A stretch of 64,000 bases of DNA, from NCBI RefSeq assembly GCF_036347135.1, contig NZ_CP108938.1, positions 9,796,001 to 9,860,000 of the forward strand, in the 5' to 3' direction. A model generated the notes under the pieces. That model was not told the origin of the DNA, did no database searches, and saw only the letters and a list, made by a program, of their open reading frames with translations. Source of the DNA: Streptomyces sp. NBC_00775. Its GTDB lineage: Bacteria > Actinomycetota > Actinomycetes > Streptomycetales > Streptomycetaceae. The position numbers and the translations under genes were made by a program. Shown one piece after another: positions 17,059-32,310 of this stretch (positions within the stretch are counted from its first letter, which is position 1; each line of letters starts with the position of its first letter).

Positions 17059-18096
17059 GTGCGAGTCGGCGACATCTACATCGATGCACTGGGGACATGG
17101 CTCCCCGAGCCCTACAGCGCGGAGCGTGCGGTACGCGAAGGGCTCTACGAAGCTGTGGACTTCGAGGAGAACGGACTGCTCGCGGCACGGGTCGCGGGCC
17201 CCGACGAGGCGCCGGCGGAGATGGCGGTCCGCGCGGTGCGGCAGCTCGCGGAGCGCCGCGGCTCGGATCTGTCCGACGTGGACCTCCTGGTGCACGCCGG
17301 TTCGTCCTGGCAGGGCCCGGAGGGCTGGCGGCCCGCCTCGTACATCCAACGCAAGACGGTGGGCGGCACCGGCCCCGCCTGGGAGCTCACCATGGGCTGC
17401 CTCGGCGGACTGACCGCCCTGGAGGTCGCGGTCGGCTTCCTGCGCGGCGACGGGTCACGGCGCACGGTGCTCTTCACCTCCGCGGACAACTGGTCGTCGC
17501 CCGTGGTGGACCGCTGGAGGTCCTTCCCCGGTGTCATCCTCGGCGACGGCGCGTCGGCCCTCACCCTGGGCAGGGGCACCGGGTTCGCACGGCTGCTGTC
17601 GGTCAACACCGGCGGCGTCCCCGACCTGGAGGGCATGTACCGCGGCAGCGAGCCCCTGTTCCCCGGCACCTCCCTGCAACGCGCCCCGCTGGACTTCCGG
17701 CTGCGGGCGACGGCGTACAAGGAGACCGAGCAGGCCAGCTCCGAGGCGATGATGCTGTCCGCCAAGGTCCAGCTGGAACTCATCGACCGCAGCCTCGAAG
17801 AGGCCGGCATCGGCCGCTCCGACATCACGCGTGTCGCCTACGTCAACTACGCACGGCTGGCGACCCAGATGTGGCTGCTCGATCCGCTCGGCATCCCGAT
17901 GTCGACCTCCACCTGGGAGATCGGCCGGCACATCGGGCACATCGGCCCGAGCGACCAGCTCGTCTCCCTGGACCGGCTGCTGTCCCACGGTGAACTCGGC
18001 CCCGGAGACCACGTCCTGCTCGCCGGGCTCGGCCCGGGCATGACCCTCGGCAGCGCCGTGCTGGAGATCGTCTCCCGGCCCTCCTGGCTCGACTGA
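17059..18096 (+). CDS. KASIII-like acyltransferase (CerJ/ChlB3 type)
   Basis: A 345-residue thiolase-fold protein related to ketoacyl-ACP synthase III. The active-site Cys is present ('TMGCLGGLTALE', Cys114), but the KASIII HQANxR motif is replaced by YVNYAR (Tyr261) and a 'RHIGHIGPSDQ' motif supplies His294 and Asp299. Such divergence is known in KASIII-like enzymes that transfer acyl groups from type I PKS ACPs to sugars or other acceptors. Lying directly in front of the type I PKS, it probably moves the finished chain to a sugar hydroxyl. GGGAGG at 17048-17053 supports GTG 17059 rather than 17005. Confidence 0.82.
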   Translation: MRVGDIYIDALGTWLPEPYSAERAVREGLYEAVDFEENGLLAARVAGPDEAPAEMAVRAVRQLAERRGSDLSDVDLLVHAGSSWQGPEGWRPASYIQRKTVGGTGPAWELTMGCLGGLTALEVAVGFLRGDGSRRTVLFTSADNWSSPVVDRWRSFPGVILGDGASALTLGRGTGFARLLSVNTGGVPDLEGMYRGSEPLFPGTSLQRAPLDFRLRATAYKETEQASSEAMMLSAKVQLELIDRSLEEAGIGRSDITRVAYVNYARLATQMWLLDPLGIPMSTSTWEIGRHIGHIGPSDQLVSLDRLLSHGELGPGDHVLLAGLGPGMTLGSAVLEIVSRPSWLD

Positions 18097-18156
18097 CCTC
18101 CGGACACCGGACCCCGGATTCCGCACCACGCTCCCCGCTAGCAGAAAGGCTCTGTG

Positions 18157-24687
<6,531 letters not shown>

Positions 24688-24703
24688 CGGGGAGGCGTGG
24701 ACC

Positions 24704-25894
24704 ATGCGCGTGCTGTTGACCACCTGGGCCGCACCGGGGCATCTGTTCCCGATGGTCCCACTGGCCTGGGCTTTCCAGGCCGCCGGACACGAGGTACGGG
24801 TCGCGGGCCCGCCGTCCTGCCAGGACGCCATCACCCAGGCGGGGTTGTCCGCCGTCGAGGCCGGCGACCAGGCCGCGATCGCCGGGCTGCCCAAGCCGCC
24901 GGAGCTGGCGGCCTGGGGGCGCCCGGCCCGCTGGCCCAGCGGATGGTCGGCCGACCTCGATCTGCTGGACACCGGGCAACGCCGGGTGATCCGCGCGCTG
25001 TACGAGAAGCAGTGTGCCGTCGCCGGCCTGATGCTGGACGACCTGATCGCCTTCGGCCGCTGGTGGCGCCCCGACCTGATCGTCCATGACGTGCTCTCGA
25101 TGGCCGGACCCGTACTCGGTGCCGTGCTCGGGGTGCCGGCGGTCGGCCACGGCTGGGAGATCGGCAGCACTCTGCACCCGCCGACCGGTGACTCCGACGC
25201 CGAACCGCTGCCCGCCTACCTCGGCCTCTTCGAGCGGTACGGCGCCGAAGTCGCCGAGCCGGTCGGCTGGGTCGACCCGTGCCCGCCCTCGCTGCGGCCC
25301 CCGGACGGCCGCCCGGTGCGGCGGCTGCCGATGCGGTGCGTGCCGTACAACGGCTCGGGCCGCCAGCCCGGTTGGCTCGCCGAGCGCGGCCGGCCCCGGG
25401 TCTGTGTGACCGCTGGAGTCGCCGGCGCCCGCTACCGCGACCCCGGCGGGCCCGACGTCCTCGCGCTGACTCTGGCGTCACTGGCCGCCACCGAGGCCGA
25501 GATCGTCCTGGCGCCGAGCGGTCCCGTCGCGGAGGAAGGGCTGCCGGACCAGGTGCGCGTCGCCCGCGGGATCCCGTTCCGCATGCTGCTGCCCACCTGC
25601 GACCTCGTGATCCACCACGGTGGCGCGGGCACCGCGCTCACCGCGGTCGTCCTGGGCGTCCCGCAACTCGTCGTACCGCCCTCACCGATCTGCACGGAGA
25701 TCGGCCACGGGATCGTGCGCGCCGGCGCGGGCGCGATGCTCGACCGTCTCGACAGCACCGAACTGCTGCTGAAGACGGCCACCGAGATGCTTGCGGCGCC
25801 CGAGCCCTACAGGGAGGCCGCGGAGCGGGTGCGCTCGGAGACGGCGGCGCTGCCGTCCCCGGGCGCCCTGGCGGCCGAACTCGGGGCGTTGTGA
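24704..25894 (+). CDS. Glycosyltransferase (GT1 family), second of two
   Basis: A 396-residue GT-B glycosyltransferase with the N-terminal 'TTWAAPGHLFPMVPLAWAFQ' and the donor-site signature 'DLVIHHGGAGTALTAVVLGV'. It is encoded 16 bases after the type I PKS behind GGAGG and overlaps the following 4-ketoreductase gene by GTGA. The neighbouring 4-ketoreductase and 3-dehydratase belong to trideoxysugar formation, so this one may handle the amicetose-type donor, but gene order alone is weak evidence. Confidence 0.93.
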   Translation: MRVLLTTWAAPGHLFPMVPLAWAFQAAGHEVRVAGPPSCQDAITQAGLSAVEAGDQAAIAGLPKPPELAAWGRPARWPSGWSADLDLLDTGQRRVIRALYEKQCAVAGLMLDDLIAFGRWWRPDLIVHDVLSMAGPVLGAVLGVPAVGHGWEIGSTLHPPTGDSDAEPLPAYLGLFERYGAEVAEPVGWVDPCPPSLRPPDGRPVRRLPMRCVPYNGSGRQPGWLAERGRPRVCVTAGVAGARYRDPGGPDVLALTLASLAATEAEIVLAPSGPVAEEGLPDQVRVARGIPFRMLLPTCDLVIHHGGAGTALTAVVLGVPQLVVPPSPICTEIGHGIVRAGAGAMLDRLDSTELLLKTATEMLAAPEPYREAAERVRSETAALPSPGALAAELGAL

Positions 25895-26841
25895 ACGCGC
25901 CCGGCACCGTGAACGCCGTGGTCGTCGGCGGCAGCGGCTTCCTCGGACGGCACATCTGCGCCGCCCTCGCCGTCCGCGGCGCCCACGTCCTGTCGGTCGC
26001 CCGCCGCCCCGCGCCCGGGGTGCCGTCCGCCCGGATCGACCTCGTCGGCGGACCGCCGGCCGCGCTCGCCGACGTACTCGTCGACCATGGCGCGACCGTC
26101 GTCGTGAACGCCGCCGGGGCGGTGTGGAACTACGACGACCGAGCCCTGGACGAGTCCAACGTCGTCCTCGTGGAACGGCTGCGGGACGCGGTGGCGAAGG
26201 TGCCGCACCGGGTGCGCGTGGTGCACCTCGGCTCGGTCTTCGAGTATGCGATGCCCGAGCCCGGCCACCACCTCACCGAGGACGCGCCGCTGAACCCGTC
26301 GACCGCGTACGGCAGAACCAAACTGCTGGGCAGCCGGATCGTTCTCGACGCCACCCGGGCGGGTCTGCTGGACGGTGTGGTGCTCCGCGCGACGACGTGC
26401 GCGGGGCCCGGGCTGCCGCGCGCCGGTCTGCTCGGCCGGGTCGCCGCCGAGCTGCGCACCGCCGCCCTGCGCGGCGAACCCGCGGTGATACGGCTCGCGC
26501 CGCTCACCGCCGAACGCGACTTCGTGGACTGCCGCGACCTCGCCGAAGCCGTGGCCGCCGCCGCGACCGCACCCGTCGCCGGACGGGCGGTCAACATCGG
26601 CAGCGGTACGGCCGTGAGCGTGCGCCGACTGGTGGACCTGCTCGTCTCCGTGAGCGGAGTGCCCGCCACGGTCGTCGAGGAGGGCTCCGCCGGCGGGCGC
26701 AGCGCCGGGGTCCACTGGCTCGCCGTACACACCGGGCTCGCCGAGCGGCTGCTCGGCTGGCGCCCCCGGCACAGCCTGGCCTCGACGGTCGAGGCGATGT
26801 GGAGCGAGGCCATCACCAACGCCGAGGAAGGGCCTGACTGA
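25891..26841 (+). CDS. NDP-hexose 4-ketoreductase (extended SDR)
   Basis: A 316-residue NAD(P)H-dependent reductase: Rossmann motif 'VVVGGSGFLGRHICAAL', catalytic Ser region 'HLGSVFEYAM' and the YxxxK pair in STAYGRTKLLG. Family members reduce the 4-keto group of NDP-deoxyhexoses in the last step of sugar formation. The GTG at 25891 overlaps the GT stop. It is followed after 4 bases by the 3-dehydratase, pointing to the D-amicetose-type branch. A paralogue at 55640-56572 shares the C-terminal 'LLGWxPRHSL' stretch and probably serves the other sugar. Confidence 0.88.
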   Translation: MNAPGTVNAVVVGGSGFLGRHICAALAVRGAHVLSVARRPAPGVPSARIDLVGGPPAALADVLVDHGATVVVNAAGAVWNYDDRALDESNVVLVERLRDAVAKVPHRVRVVHLGSVFEYAMPEPGHHLTEDAPLNPSTAYGRTKLLGSRIVLDATRAGLLDGVVLRATTCAGPGLPRAGLLGRVAAELRTAALRGEPAVIRLAPLTAERDFVDCRDLAEAVAAAATAPVAGRAVNIGSGTAVSVRRLVDLLVSVSGVPATVVEEGSAGGRSAGVHWLAVHTGLAERLLGWRPRHSLASTVEAMWSEAITNAEEGPD

Positions 26842-26845
26842 GCCG

Positions 26846-28141
26846 ATGGACATACGCAGCGCAATGCTGGAACTGACCCGGAAATTCCACCAGGAGCAGA
26901 CCGAGGAGAGCTTCGTCCCCGGAGAGACGGCGATCCTCACCTCGGGTGCGGTGCTGGACGAGGAGGACCGGGTCGCCTTCGTCGAAGCGGCTCTGGAGAT
27001 GACGATCGCCGCCGGGTCGCGCGCCCGGACCTTCGAGAGCCGGTTCGCCCGCGCCATGAAGGTGCGCAAGGCGCATCTGACCAACTCCGGTTCCTCGGCC
27101 AACCTCCTCGCGCTCAGCGCCCTCACCTCGCCGCAGCTGGAGGACGCCCGCCTGGTCCCCGGCGACGAGGTGATCACGGTGGCCACGGGCTTCCCGACGA
27201 CCGTGAACCCCGTCCTGCAGAACGGCCTGGTCCCGGTCTTCGTCGACATCGAACTGGGCACGTACAACACGACGCTGGAGCGGATCGAGGAGGCGATCGG
27301 ACCGCGCACCCGCGCCATCATGGTCGCGCACGCGCTCGGCAACCCCTTCCAGGCGGCCGAGATCGCCGAACTCGCCTCCCGGCACGACCTGTTCCTCGTC
27401 GAGGACAACTGCGACGCCGTCGGCTCGTACTACCAAGGACGCCTCACGGGCACCTTCGGCGACCTGTCGACCGTCAGCTTCTATCCCGCCCACCACCTCA
27501 CGATGGGCGAGGGCGGCTGTGTACTGACCGGCAATCTGGCGCTCGCGCGGATCGTCGAGTCCATGCGGGACTGGGGGCGCGACTGCTGGTGCGAGCCCGG
27601 CGAGGACAACCGCTGTCTGCGCCGCTTCGACTACAGCTTCGGCACGCTGCCGCGGGGATACGACCACAAGTACGTGTTCTCGCACGTCGGTTACAACCTC
27701 AAGACCACCGATGTACAGGCGGCGCTCGGCCTGAGCCAGCTGCGCCGGCTGGAGGAGTTCGGCACGGCGCGGCGGCGCAACTGGCAGCGGCTGCGCGATG
27801 GGCTCCAGGACGTTCCGGGGCTGCTGCTGCCCGAGGCGACGCCCGGCAGCGACCCCAGCTGGTTCGGCTTCGTGCTCACCGTGCTGCCCGACGCGCCGTT
27901 CACCCGCAGTGCCCTGGTGACCTTCCTGGAGGACCGGAAGATCCGGACCCGCAGGCTCTTCGCGGGCAACCTCACCCGCCATCCCGCCTATGAGGGGCGG
28001 AACTTCCGGGTGGTCGGGGAGCTGACCAACAGCGATGTCACCACCGAGGCGACCTTCTGGATCGGTGTGTACCCCGGTATCACCCCGGAGATGGTCGACT
28101 ACATGGTCGCGTCGATAAGGGAGTTCGTGGCCGCGGCCTGA
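26846..28141 (+). CDS. NDP-4-keto-6-deoxyhexose 3-dehydratase (SpnQ/UrdQ/E1 type)
   Basis: A 431-residue PLP fold-type I protein of the DegT/DnrJ/EryC1 superfamily, but the PLP-lysine is replaced by His (SFYPAHHLTMGEGG, His216/217), the mark of C-3 deoxygenating dehydratases. The [2Fe-2S] ligands are visible as Cys247, Cys249 and Cys257 in 'DCWCEPGEDNRC'. PMP and electrons from a ferredoxin system remove the C-3 hydroxyl, giving a 3-deoxy sugar such as amicetose. No dedicated reductase (E3) is in the window, so housekeeping partners are implied. A strong terminator follows. Confidence 0.93.
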   Translation: MDIRSAMLELTRKFHQEQTEESFVPGETAILTSGAVLDEEDRVAFVEAALEMTIAAGSRARTFESRFARAMKVRKAHLTNSGSSANLLALSALTSPQLEDARLVPGDEVITVATGFPTTVNPVLQNGLVPVFVDIELGTYNTTLERIEEAIGPRTRAIMVAHALGNPFQAAEIAELASRHDLFLVEDNCDAVGSYYQGRLTGTFGDLSTVSFYPAHHLTMGEGGCVLTGNLALARIVESMRDWGRDCWCEPGEDNRCLRRFDYSFGTLPRGYDHKYVFSHVGYNLKTTDVQAALGLSQLRRLEEFGTARRRNWQRLRDGLQDVPGLLLPEATPGSDPSWFGFVLTVLPDAPFTRSALVTFLEDRKIRTRRLFAGNLTRHPAYEGRNFRVVGELTNSDVTTEATFWIGVYPGITPEMVDYMVASIREFVAAA

Positions 28142-28159
28142 CCGGGCGCGCGGACGCGG

Positions 28160-28187
28160 AAGGGGGCGGCCACCGGCCGCCCCCTTT
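28160..28187. terminator. Strong hairpin terminator
   Basis: AAGGGGGCGGC (28160-28170) pairs with GCCGCCCCCTT after a 5-base loop, an 11-bp perfect stem ending in TTT. It lies between the converging 3-dehydratase and monooxygenase genes. Confidence 0.85.
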
Positions 28188-28201
28188 GCTGTGCCCGGGT
28201 G

Positions 28202-29362
28202 TCACTCCTCGCCGAGCGCGTGCTTGGCCCACCCGTCCGCGTTCACGTCCGGCTGGAGCGCGGCGTGCCCCGCCATGCAGTGCACGTCCCGCCACCCGCG
28301 CTGCACCGGGCTCGACTGGTCCTGGCCGCGGGCGCCGCTCATCCGCAGCAGCCCGTTCACCGAGTCGAGGAGCAGATCGACCGCGACCGAGTAGTCGCGC
28401 GTCGCGCGCAGTGCCAGCTCCCGGGTGACCTCCGCGCCGTCGGCCTCGGCCGCCGCGCGCTCGACGAGCAGCCGGGCCGCGTCCAGGTCCGCCGCGGCCC
28501 GGGACAGCGCCATGCGCACCCCCGGACGAGCGCTGCTCCTGACCCCGTAGATCTCCACGCGCTGCGCGGTCCAGCCCGTCCAGTGGGCGAGCATCCCCTC
28601 GACGGCGCCGATCCCGGGTGCCACGAAGAACAGCCCGTTGATCAGCTTGTGGGGGACCCGGAGGGCGCGCGGGAGAGCGGGGTCCGCGTGGCCGGTGAGC
28701 ACCGAGCGGTGTTCGAAGGTGCGGTGCGCGGGCACGAAGACGTCGTCGACGAGCACGCTGTTGCTGCCCGTGCCGCGCAGCCCGACGTTGCGCCAGGTGT
28801 CCAGCACCGTGTAGTCACGGCTCGGCAGGACGAAGTGACGCAGCGCCGGCACGCCGTCCGGGCCGGGGACCGCGCCGCCCACCATCGTCCAGTGCGCGTG
28901 GTCCACCCCGCTGGCGAAGCCCCAGGTCCCGCTCACCCGCCAGCCGCCCGGCACCTCGCGGACGGTCCCCGACGGCGCGAAGGACCCGGCGAGCGGCACG
29001 TCCGGTCCATCGCCCCACAGCTCGTGCTGCCCTTCCTCGGGCAGATGCGAGCACATGCGTGCCACCGCCGTGAGCACCCCGCCGCACCAGGCGGCCGACA
29101 TGCAGCCGGTCCCCACCGTGGCGAGCGCCCGGGTGAGGTCCTGGACCGACTCCGGCACGGCGGCCGAGCCGCCCCACCGCTCGCCCACGAAGTGCCGGGC
29201 GAAACCGGCACTCACCAGTGCCTCCGCGACAGCGGGCGTCAGCCGGTCGGTGGATTCGGCAGCGGCCGCGGACTCGGCGGCGAGCTCAGCCACCTTGCCC
29301 GCGGCCGCCGCCAGCCCCGTGTCCGCCGGGGGAGCGGTGGGCGTCGTGTTCGTCATGGGCAT
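28202..29362 (-). CDS. Flavin-dependent monooxygenase, oxygenase component (acyl-CoA dehydrogenase fold)
   Basis: A 386-residue protein with the acyl-CoA dehydrogenase fold used by group D two-component hydroxylases (HsaA, ActVA-ORF5 type): 'VTREVPGGWRVSGTWGFASG'-like flavin-binding strand region near residue 135, 'NVGLRGTGSNSVLVDDVFVP', and the C-terminal helical bundle. It would use reduced FMN from the reductase encoded just upstream to hydroxylate an aromatic ring of the aglycone. Start could be 29362 or 29356; both follow GGAGA. The gene begins inside the reductase gene (77-base overlap). Confidence 0.85.
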   Translation of the reverse strand: MPMTNTTPTAPPADTGLAAAAGKVAELAAESAAAAESTDRLTPAVAEALVSAGFARHFVGERWGGSAAVPESVQDLTRALATVGTGCMSAAWCGGVLTAVARMCSHLPEEGQHELWGDGPDVPLAGSFAPSGTVREVPGGWRVSGTWGFASGVDHAHWTMVGGAVPGPDGVPALRHFVLPSRDYTVLDTWRNVGLRGTGSNSVLVDDVFVPAHRTFEHRSVLTGHADPALPRALRVPHKLINGLFFVAPGIGAVEGMLAHWTGWTAQRVEIYGVRSSARPGVRMALSRAAADLDAARLLVERAAAEADGAEVTRELALRATRDYSVAVDLLLDSVNGLLRMSGARGQDQSSPVQRGWRDVHCMAGHAALQPDVNADGWAKHALGEE

Positions 29363-29888
29363 GGGTCTCCGCCTCTCGGGTCTGACTGTGTGGGGATCCG
29401 GTCTGCAGGCCGTGGAACGCGCGGGCGAAATAGACCAGCGGCCGTCCCGCGAAGACTTCGCAGCGGCGCACCAGACCGACCAGGATCACGTGGTCCCCGG
29501 CGTCGATCCGACGGTCGAGTTCGCATTCGATCCTGGCCACCACGCCACCCAGCAGCGGCACCCCGCGCAGGCCCTCGGAGGCGGGCAGACCGTCGTATTT
29601 GTCGATGTTCTTGGTGGCGAACCGCTGGGCCAGGTGTGCCTGGTCCTCGCGCAGCAGATGTACGGCCATCACCTCCGCCGTGTCGAACGCCGGCCGGCAG
29701 TCGGCCGTGCGGTCCAGACAGACGAGGACCAGCGGCGGTTCGAGCGACAGCGACGAGAAGGCCGTGGCGGTGAACCCGCGCCGCACCCCGGCCGCGTCGA
29801 CCGTGGTCACCACCGCGACCCCGCTCGGCCACCGGGACAGCGAGTCGCGCAACAGGATCCGGTCCACACCGGTGGACGCGGTGGTCAT
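29286..29888 (-). CDS. Flavin reductase component of the two-component monooxygenase
   Basis: A 200-residue flavin reductase-like protein: 'WPSGVAVVTTVDAAGVRRGFTATAFSSLSLEPPLVLVCL' pattern over residues 20-58 and 'GDHVILVGLVRRCEVFAGRPLVYF' at 135-158 are typical of the HpaC/ActVB family. It supplies reduced flavin to the oxygenase at 28202-29362. The last 40 residues are His/Gly-rich, unlike the family, and lie over the start of the oxygenase gene. ATG 29888 overlaps the 3-ketoreductase stop (ATGA). Confidence 0.88.
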   Translation of the reverse strand: MTTASTGVDRILLRDSLSRWPSGVAVVTTVDAAGVRRGFTATAFSSLSLEPPLVLVCLDRTADCRPAFDTAEVMAVHLLREDQAHLAQRFATKNIDKYDGLPASEGLRGVPLLGGVVARIECELDRRIDAGDHVILVGLVRRCEVFAGRPLVYFARAFHGLQTGSPHSQTREAETHAHDEHDAHRSPGGHGAGGGRGQGG

Positions 29889-30883
29889 GGCGGGCTCCCC
29901 GGGCCGCTGCGCGCGGCGTCGCGTACGGCGTCGACCAGTTCCGCCTGCCGTACGGCAGCCGTACGTTCGGGCGCCGGGTCCCCGTCGCCCAGGGCCAGCG
30001 CTGCGAACCGGCCGGCGATGTTGGCGAACTGGTCGTCGGCGGCGAGGGTCAACTCCTCGACCCGGTCCTGCCGTTCGACCCGCAGCACGGGCCGGTGCGT
30101 GGGGGGAGGAGTGAAGGCGCGGTCGAGGACGATCCGTCCGCCGCTGCCCCACAGGGTGTACGCGGAGCGGTAGGCGTGCCGGAAGCCGAAGGACACGTGG
30201 GAGGTGACTCCCGTGTCGCCGCGCAGCAGCGCGTCGCCGGCCACGTCGACCCCGTACGACTCGTCGGTCGTCAGGGCCGCGCCGATCGCCGACACCGCGC
30301 CGCCCAGCAGGAGTTGGGTGACCCGCAGGGTGTAGACACCCGCGTCCAGCAGGGCGCCCCCGCCGAGCTCGGGCCGGTGCCGGATGTCCGGTGCGGGCAG
30401 CGGAGGGAACCCGAACTCCGCGGTGATGGACCGGAGTTCACCTATCTCGCCGCGTTGCAGCAGGGCGGCGACCGTGGCGTGCTGCGTGTGGTGGAGGAAC
30501 ATGAAGCTCTCCATCAGCACCAGCTGCCCCTCTTCCGCGAGGGCGGCCAGATCCCGGGCCTCCTGGGCGCCGGTGACCATCGGCTTCTCCACCAGGGCGT
30601 GCTTGCCCGCCTTCAACGCCCGTGCCGTCCAGGGCGCGTGGAGCGCGGGAGGCAGCGGTACGTACACCGCGGCGATGTCGTCGCGTTCCAGCAGCCGCTC
30701 GTAGCCGTGCACCGCGGCCGCGCCGAACCGGGTCGCGGCCGCCTCGGCGCGTTCCCGGTCGCGGCTCGCGACCGCGGCGATCTCGACCGCCGGGTTGCGG
30801 GCCATCGCGGGCAGCATCCGGCGCATGGCGATGCCGCCACAGCCGAGCACTCCGATCCGCAGCGGTGCTCCGCGCCCGGTCAC
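29885..30883 (-). CDS. NDP-hexose 3-ketoreductase (Gfo/Idh/MocA family)
   Basis: A 332-residue oxidoreductase: Rossmann 'RIGVLGCGGIAMRRMLPAMA', the conserved 'ALVEKPMVTGAQEA' with EKP motif, and 'ELGGGALLDAGVYTL'. Family members reduce the 3-keto group left by 2,3-dehydration of NDP-deoxyhexoses (TylC1/LanT type). It follows the 2,3-dehydratase with a GTGA overlap at 30880-30883; a GTG one codon earlier (30886) is an alternative start. The reaction serves the trideoxy sugar branch; the C-methylated sugar would bypass it. Confidence 0.9.
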   Translation of the reverse strand: MTGRGAPLRIGVLGCGGIAMRRMLPAMARNPAVEIAAVASRDRERAEAAATRFGAAAVHGYERLLERDDIAAVYVPLPPALHAPWTARALKAGKHALVEKPMVTGAQEARDLAALAEEGQLVLMESFMFLHHTQHATVAALLQRGEIGELRSITAEFGFPPLPAPDIRHRPELGGGALLDAGVYTLRVTQLLLGGAVSAIGAALTTDESYGVDVAGDALLRGDTGVTSHVSFGFRHAYRSAYTLWGSGGRIVLDRAFTPPPTHRPVLRVERQDRVEELTLAADDQFANIAGRFAALALGDGDPAPERTAAVRQAELVDAVRDAARSGPGSPP

Positions 30884-32310
30884 CACAGGCTGTGCAGACA
30901 GGCGACGAGGCTGCGTGCCTGGACGTTGAGATAGTGACTGTGGCGCAGCAGCCGCGTCACCTGATGCATCGTCAACCACCGGTATCCCTCGGGCTCGTGG
31001 ATGGGGAAGTCGTCCTCGACCTCGATGACCGTGTAGCGGCACTCCGCGTGGTGGAAGCGGCCGCCCTCCTCGGACTGCACGGCGTCGAAGCGCACCCGCT
31101 CCTGGGGTGCGCCGGTCACGTGGTCGAGGAACCGTGGCCGGTGGCCGTCCGGCAGGCCCCGGTAGTTGTCCGGGGTGCACTGCACGGTGGGTGCCAGCTC
31201 GATGCCGTGCAGATGGCCGCCCTCGGGCCGGGCGTGCAGCAGGACGTGCAGCACCCCGTCGATGTTCTTGACCAGCAGCGCGGCGAGGCCCAGACCGTGC
31301 GGGGCCAGCAGCGGCTGCGTCCAGTTCAGCACCTCGCGGCTGCCCGCCGTCACCCGGGCGCCGATGATCGAGAAGTGCCGGCCCTCGGCGTGAGAGATCG
31401 CGTCCGCGGTGCGGTTCCAGCCCTCGATCCGGTTCAACGGGACGCGCTCGGTGCGCAGTTCGTGCCGGGCCGTGGTGTCCGTGAACCAGCTGAGCACCGC
31501 GCGCGGGGGGTGCAGGGCGCCCTCCTGGGGTGCCAGCGAGCGGCGCAGGGCGGCGCGGAAGTCGCCGTGCGGCCCCGGCGCCGGTGCTCCGGTCGGGCGG
31601 GCGAACGGGACACAGGACAGCACCGTCCTGGCGTCCATGTTCACCATGTTGTCCATCCGCAGGAGTTCCTGGATCTCGCCGATCGTCATCCAGCGGTAGT
31701 CGTCGTGCGGCGGCACGTCCTCGGTCGTCTCGACCACGATGTTGCGGTTGCGCTTGCCGAGGAACCAGGAGCCCTGTTCGGACTGCAGGACGTCGACGAG
31801 GACGTCGGACCGGCCGGGCTCGGTGAAGTACTCCAGATAGCGCACGCTCGAACCGCGGTGTACCCGCTTCTGGTTGCTGCGGGTGGCCTGCACGGTCGGC
31901 GACAGCTGGACCACGTTGACGTTGCCGGGCTCCATCTTGGCCTGCATCAGACAGCGCAGGACGCCGTCGGTCTCCTTGACGACGAAGCCGAGCATGCCGA
32001 TCTCGGGCTGGTTGATGATGGGCTGGTCCCAGCGCGGGACCTTCCCGTAGTCGCTGTGCACCCGGTGGCCCTGGACCGTGAAGAACTTGCCGCTGCGGTG
32101 GACGAGATCGCCCGTGTCCGCCGCGAAGGACCACTCCTGGAGCTCGTCGAAGGGGACGCGCGTCACCTCGAAGGTGTGCGCGTCCCGGCGCGCCGTCAGC
32201 CAGTTGAGCGCGGCCTTGACGGACGCGCGGTCCTCGGTGGCCGCCGCCGACTCGGTGAACCGGGCGTCCGGGCCGGGACTGTGCCCGGCCGACAAAAGGT
32301 CACGTGCCAT
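30880..32310 (-). CDS. NDP-hexose 2,3-dehydratase
   Basis: A 476-residue protein made of two tandem repeats of about 215 residues, as in TylX3/GraOrf27 2,3-dehydratases: repeat 1 'FFTVQGHRVHSDYGKVPRWDQPIINQ', repeat 2 'FSIIGARVTAGSREVLNWTQPLL', each ending in a 'YRWxTxxxxxxLLR' element. It removes the C-2 hydroxyl of NDP-4-keto-6-deoxyglucose and is shared by both sugars predicted here. AGGTGAGG precedes ATG 32310. First gene of a four-gene operon. Confidence 0.94.
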   Translation of the reverse strand: MARDLLSAGHSPGPDARFTESAAATEDRASVKAALNWLTARRDAHTFEVTRVPFDELQEWSFAADTGDLVHRSGKFFTVQGHRVHSDYGKVPRWDQPIINQPEIGMLGFVVKETDGVLRCLMQAKMEPGNVNVVQLSPTVQATRSNQKRVHRGSSVRYLEYFTEPGRSDVLVDVLQSEQGSWFLGKRNRNIVVETTEDVPPHDDYRWMTIGEIQELLRMDNMVNMDARTVLSCVPFARPTGAPAPGPHGDFRAALRRSLAPQEGALHPPRAVLSWFTDTTARHELRTERVPLNRIEGWNRTADAISHAEGRHFSIIGARVTAGSREVLNWTQPLLAPHGLGLAALLVKNIDGVLHVLLHARPEGGHLHGIELAPTVQCTPDNYRGLPDGHRPRFLDHVTGAPQERVRFDAVQSEEGGRFHHAECRYTVIEVEDDFPIHEPEGYRWLTMHQVTRLLRHSHYLNVQARSLVACLHSLW

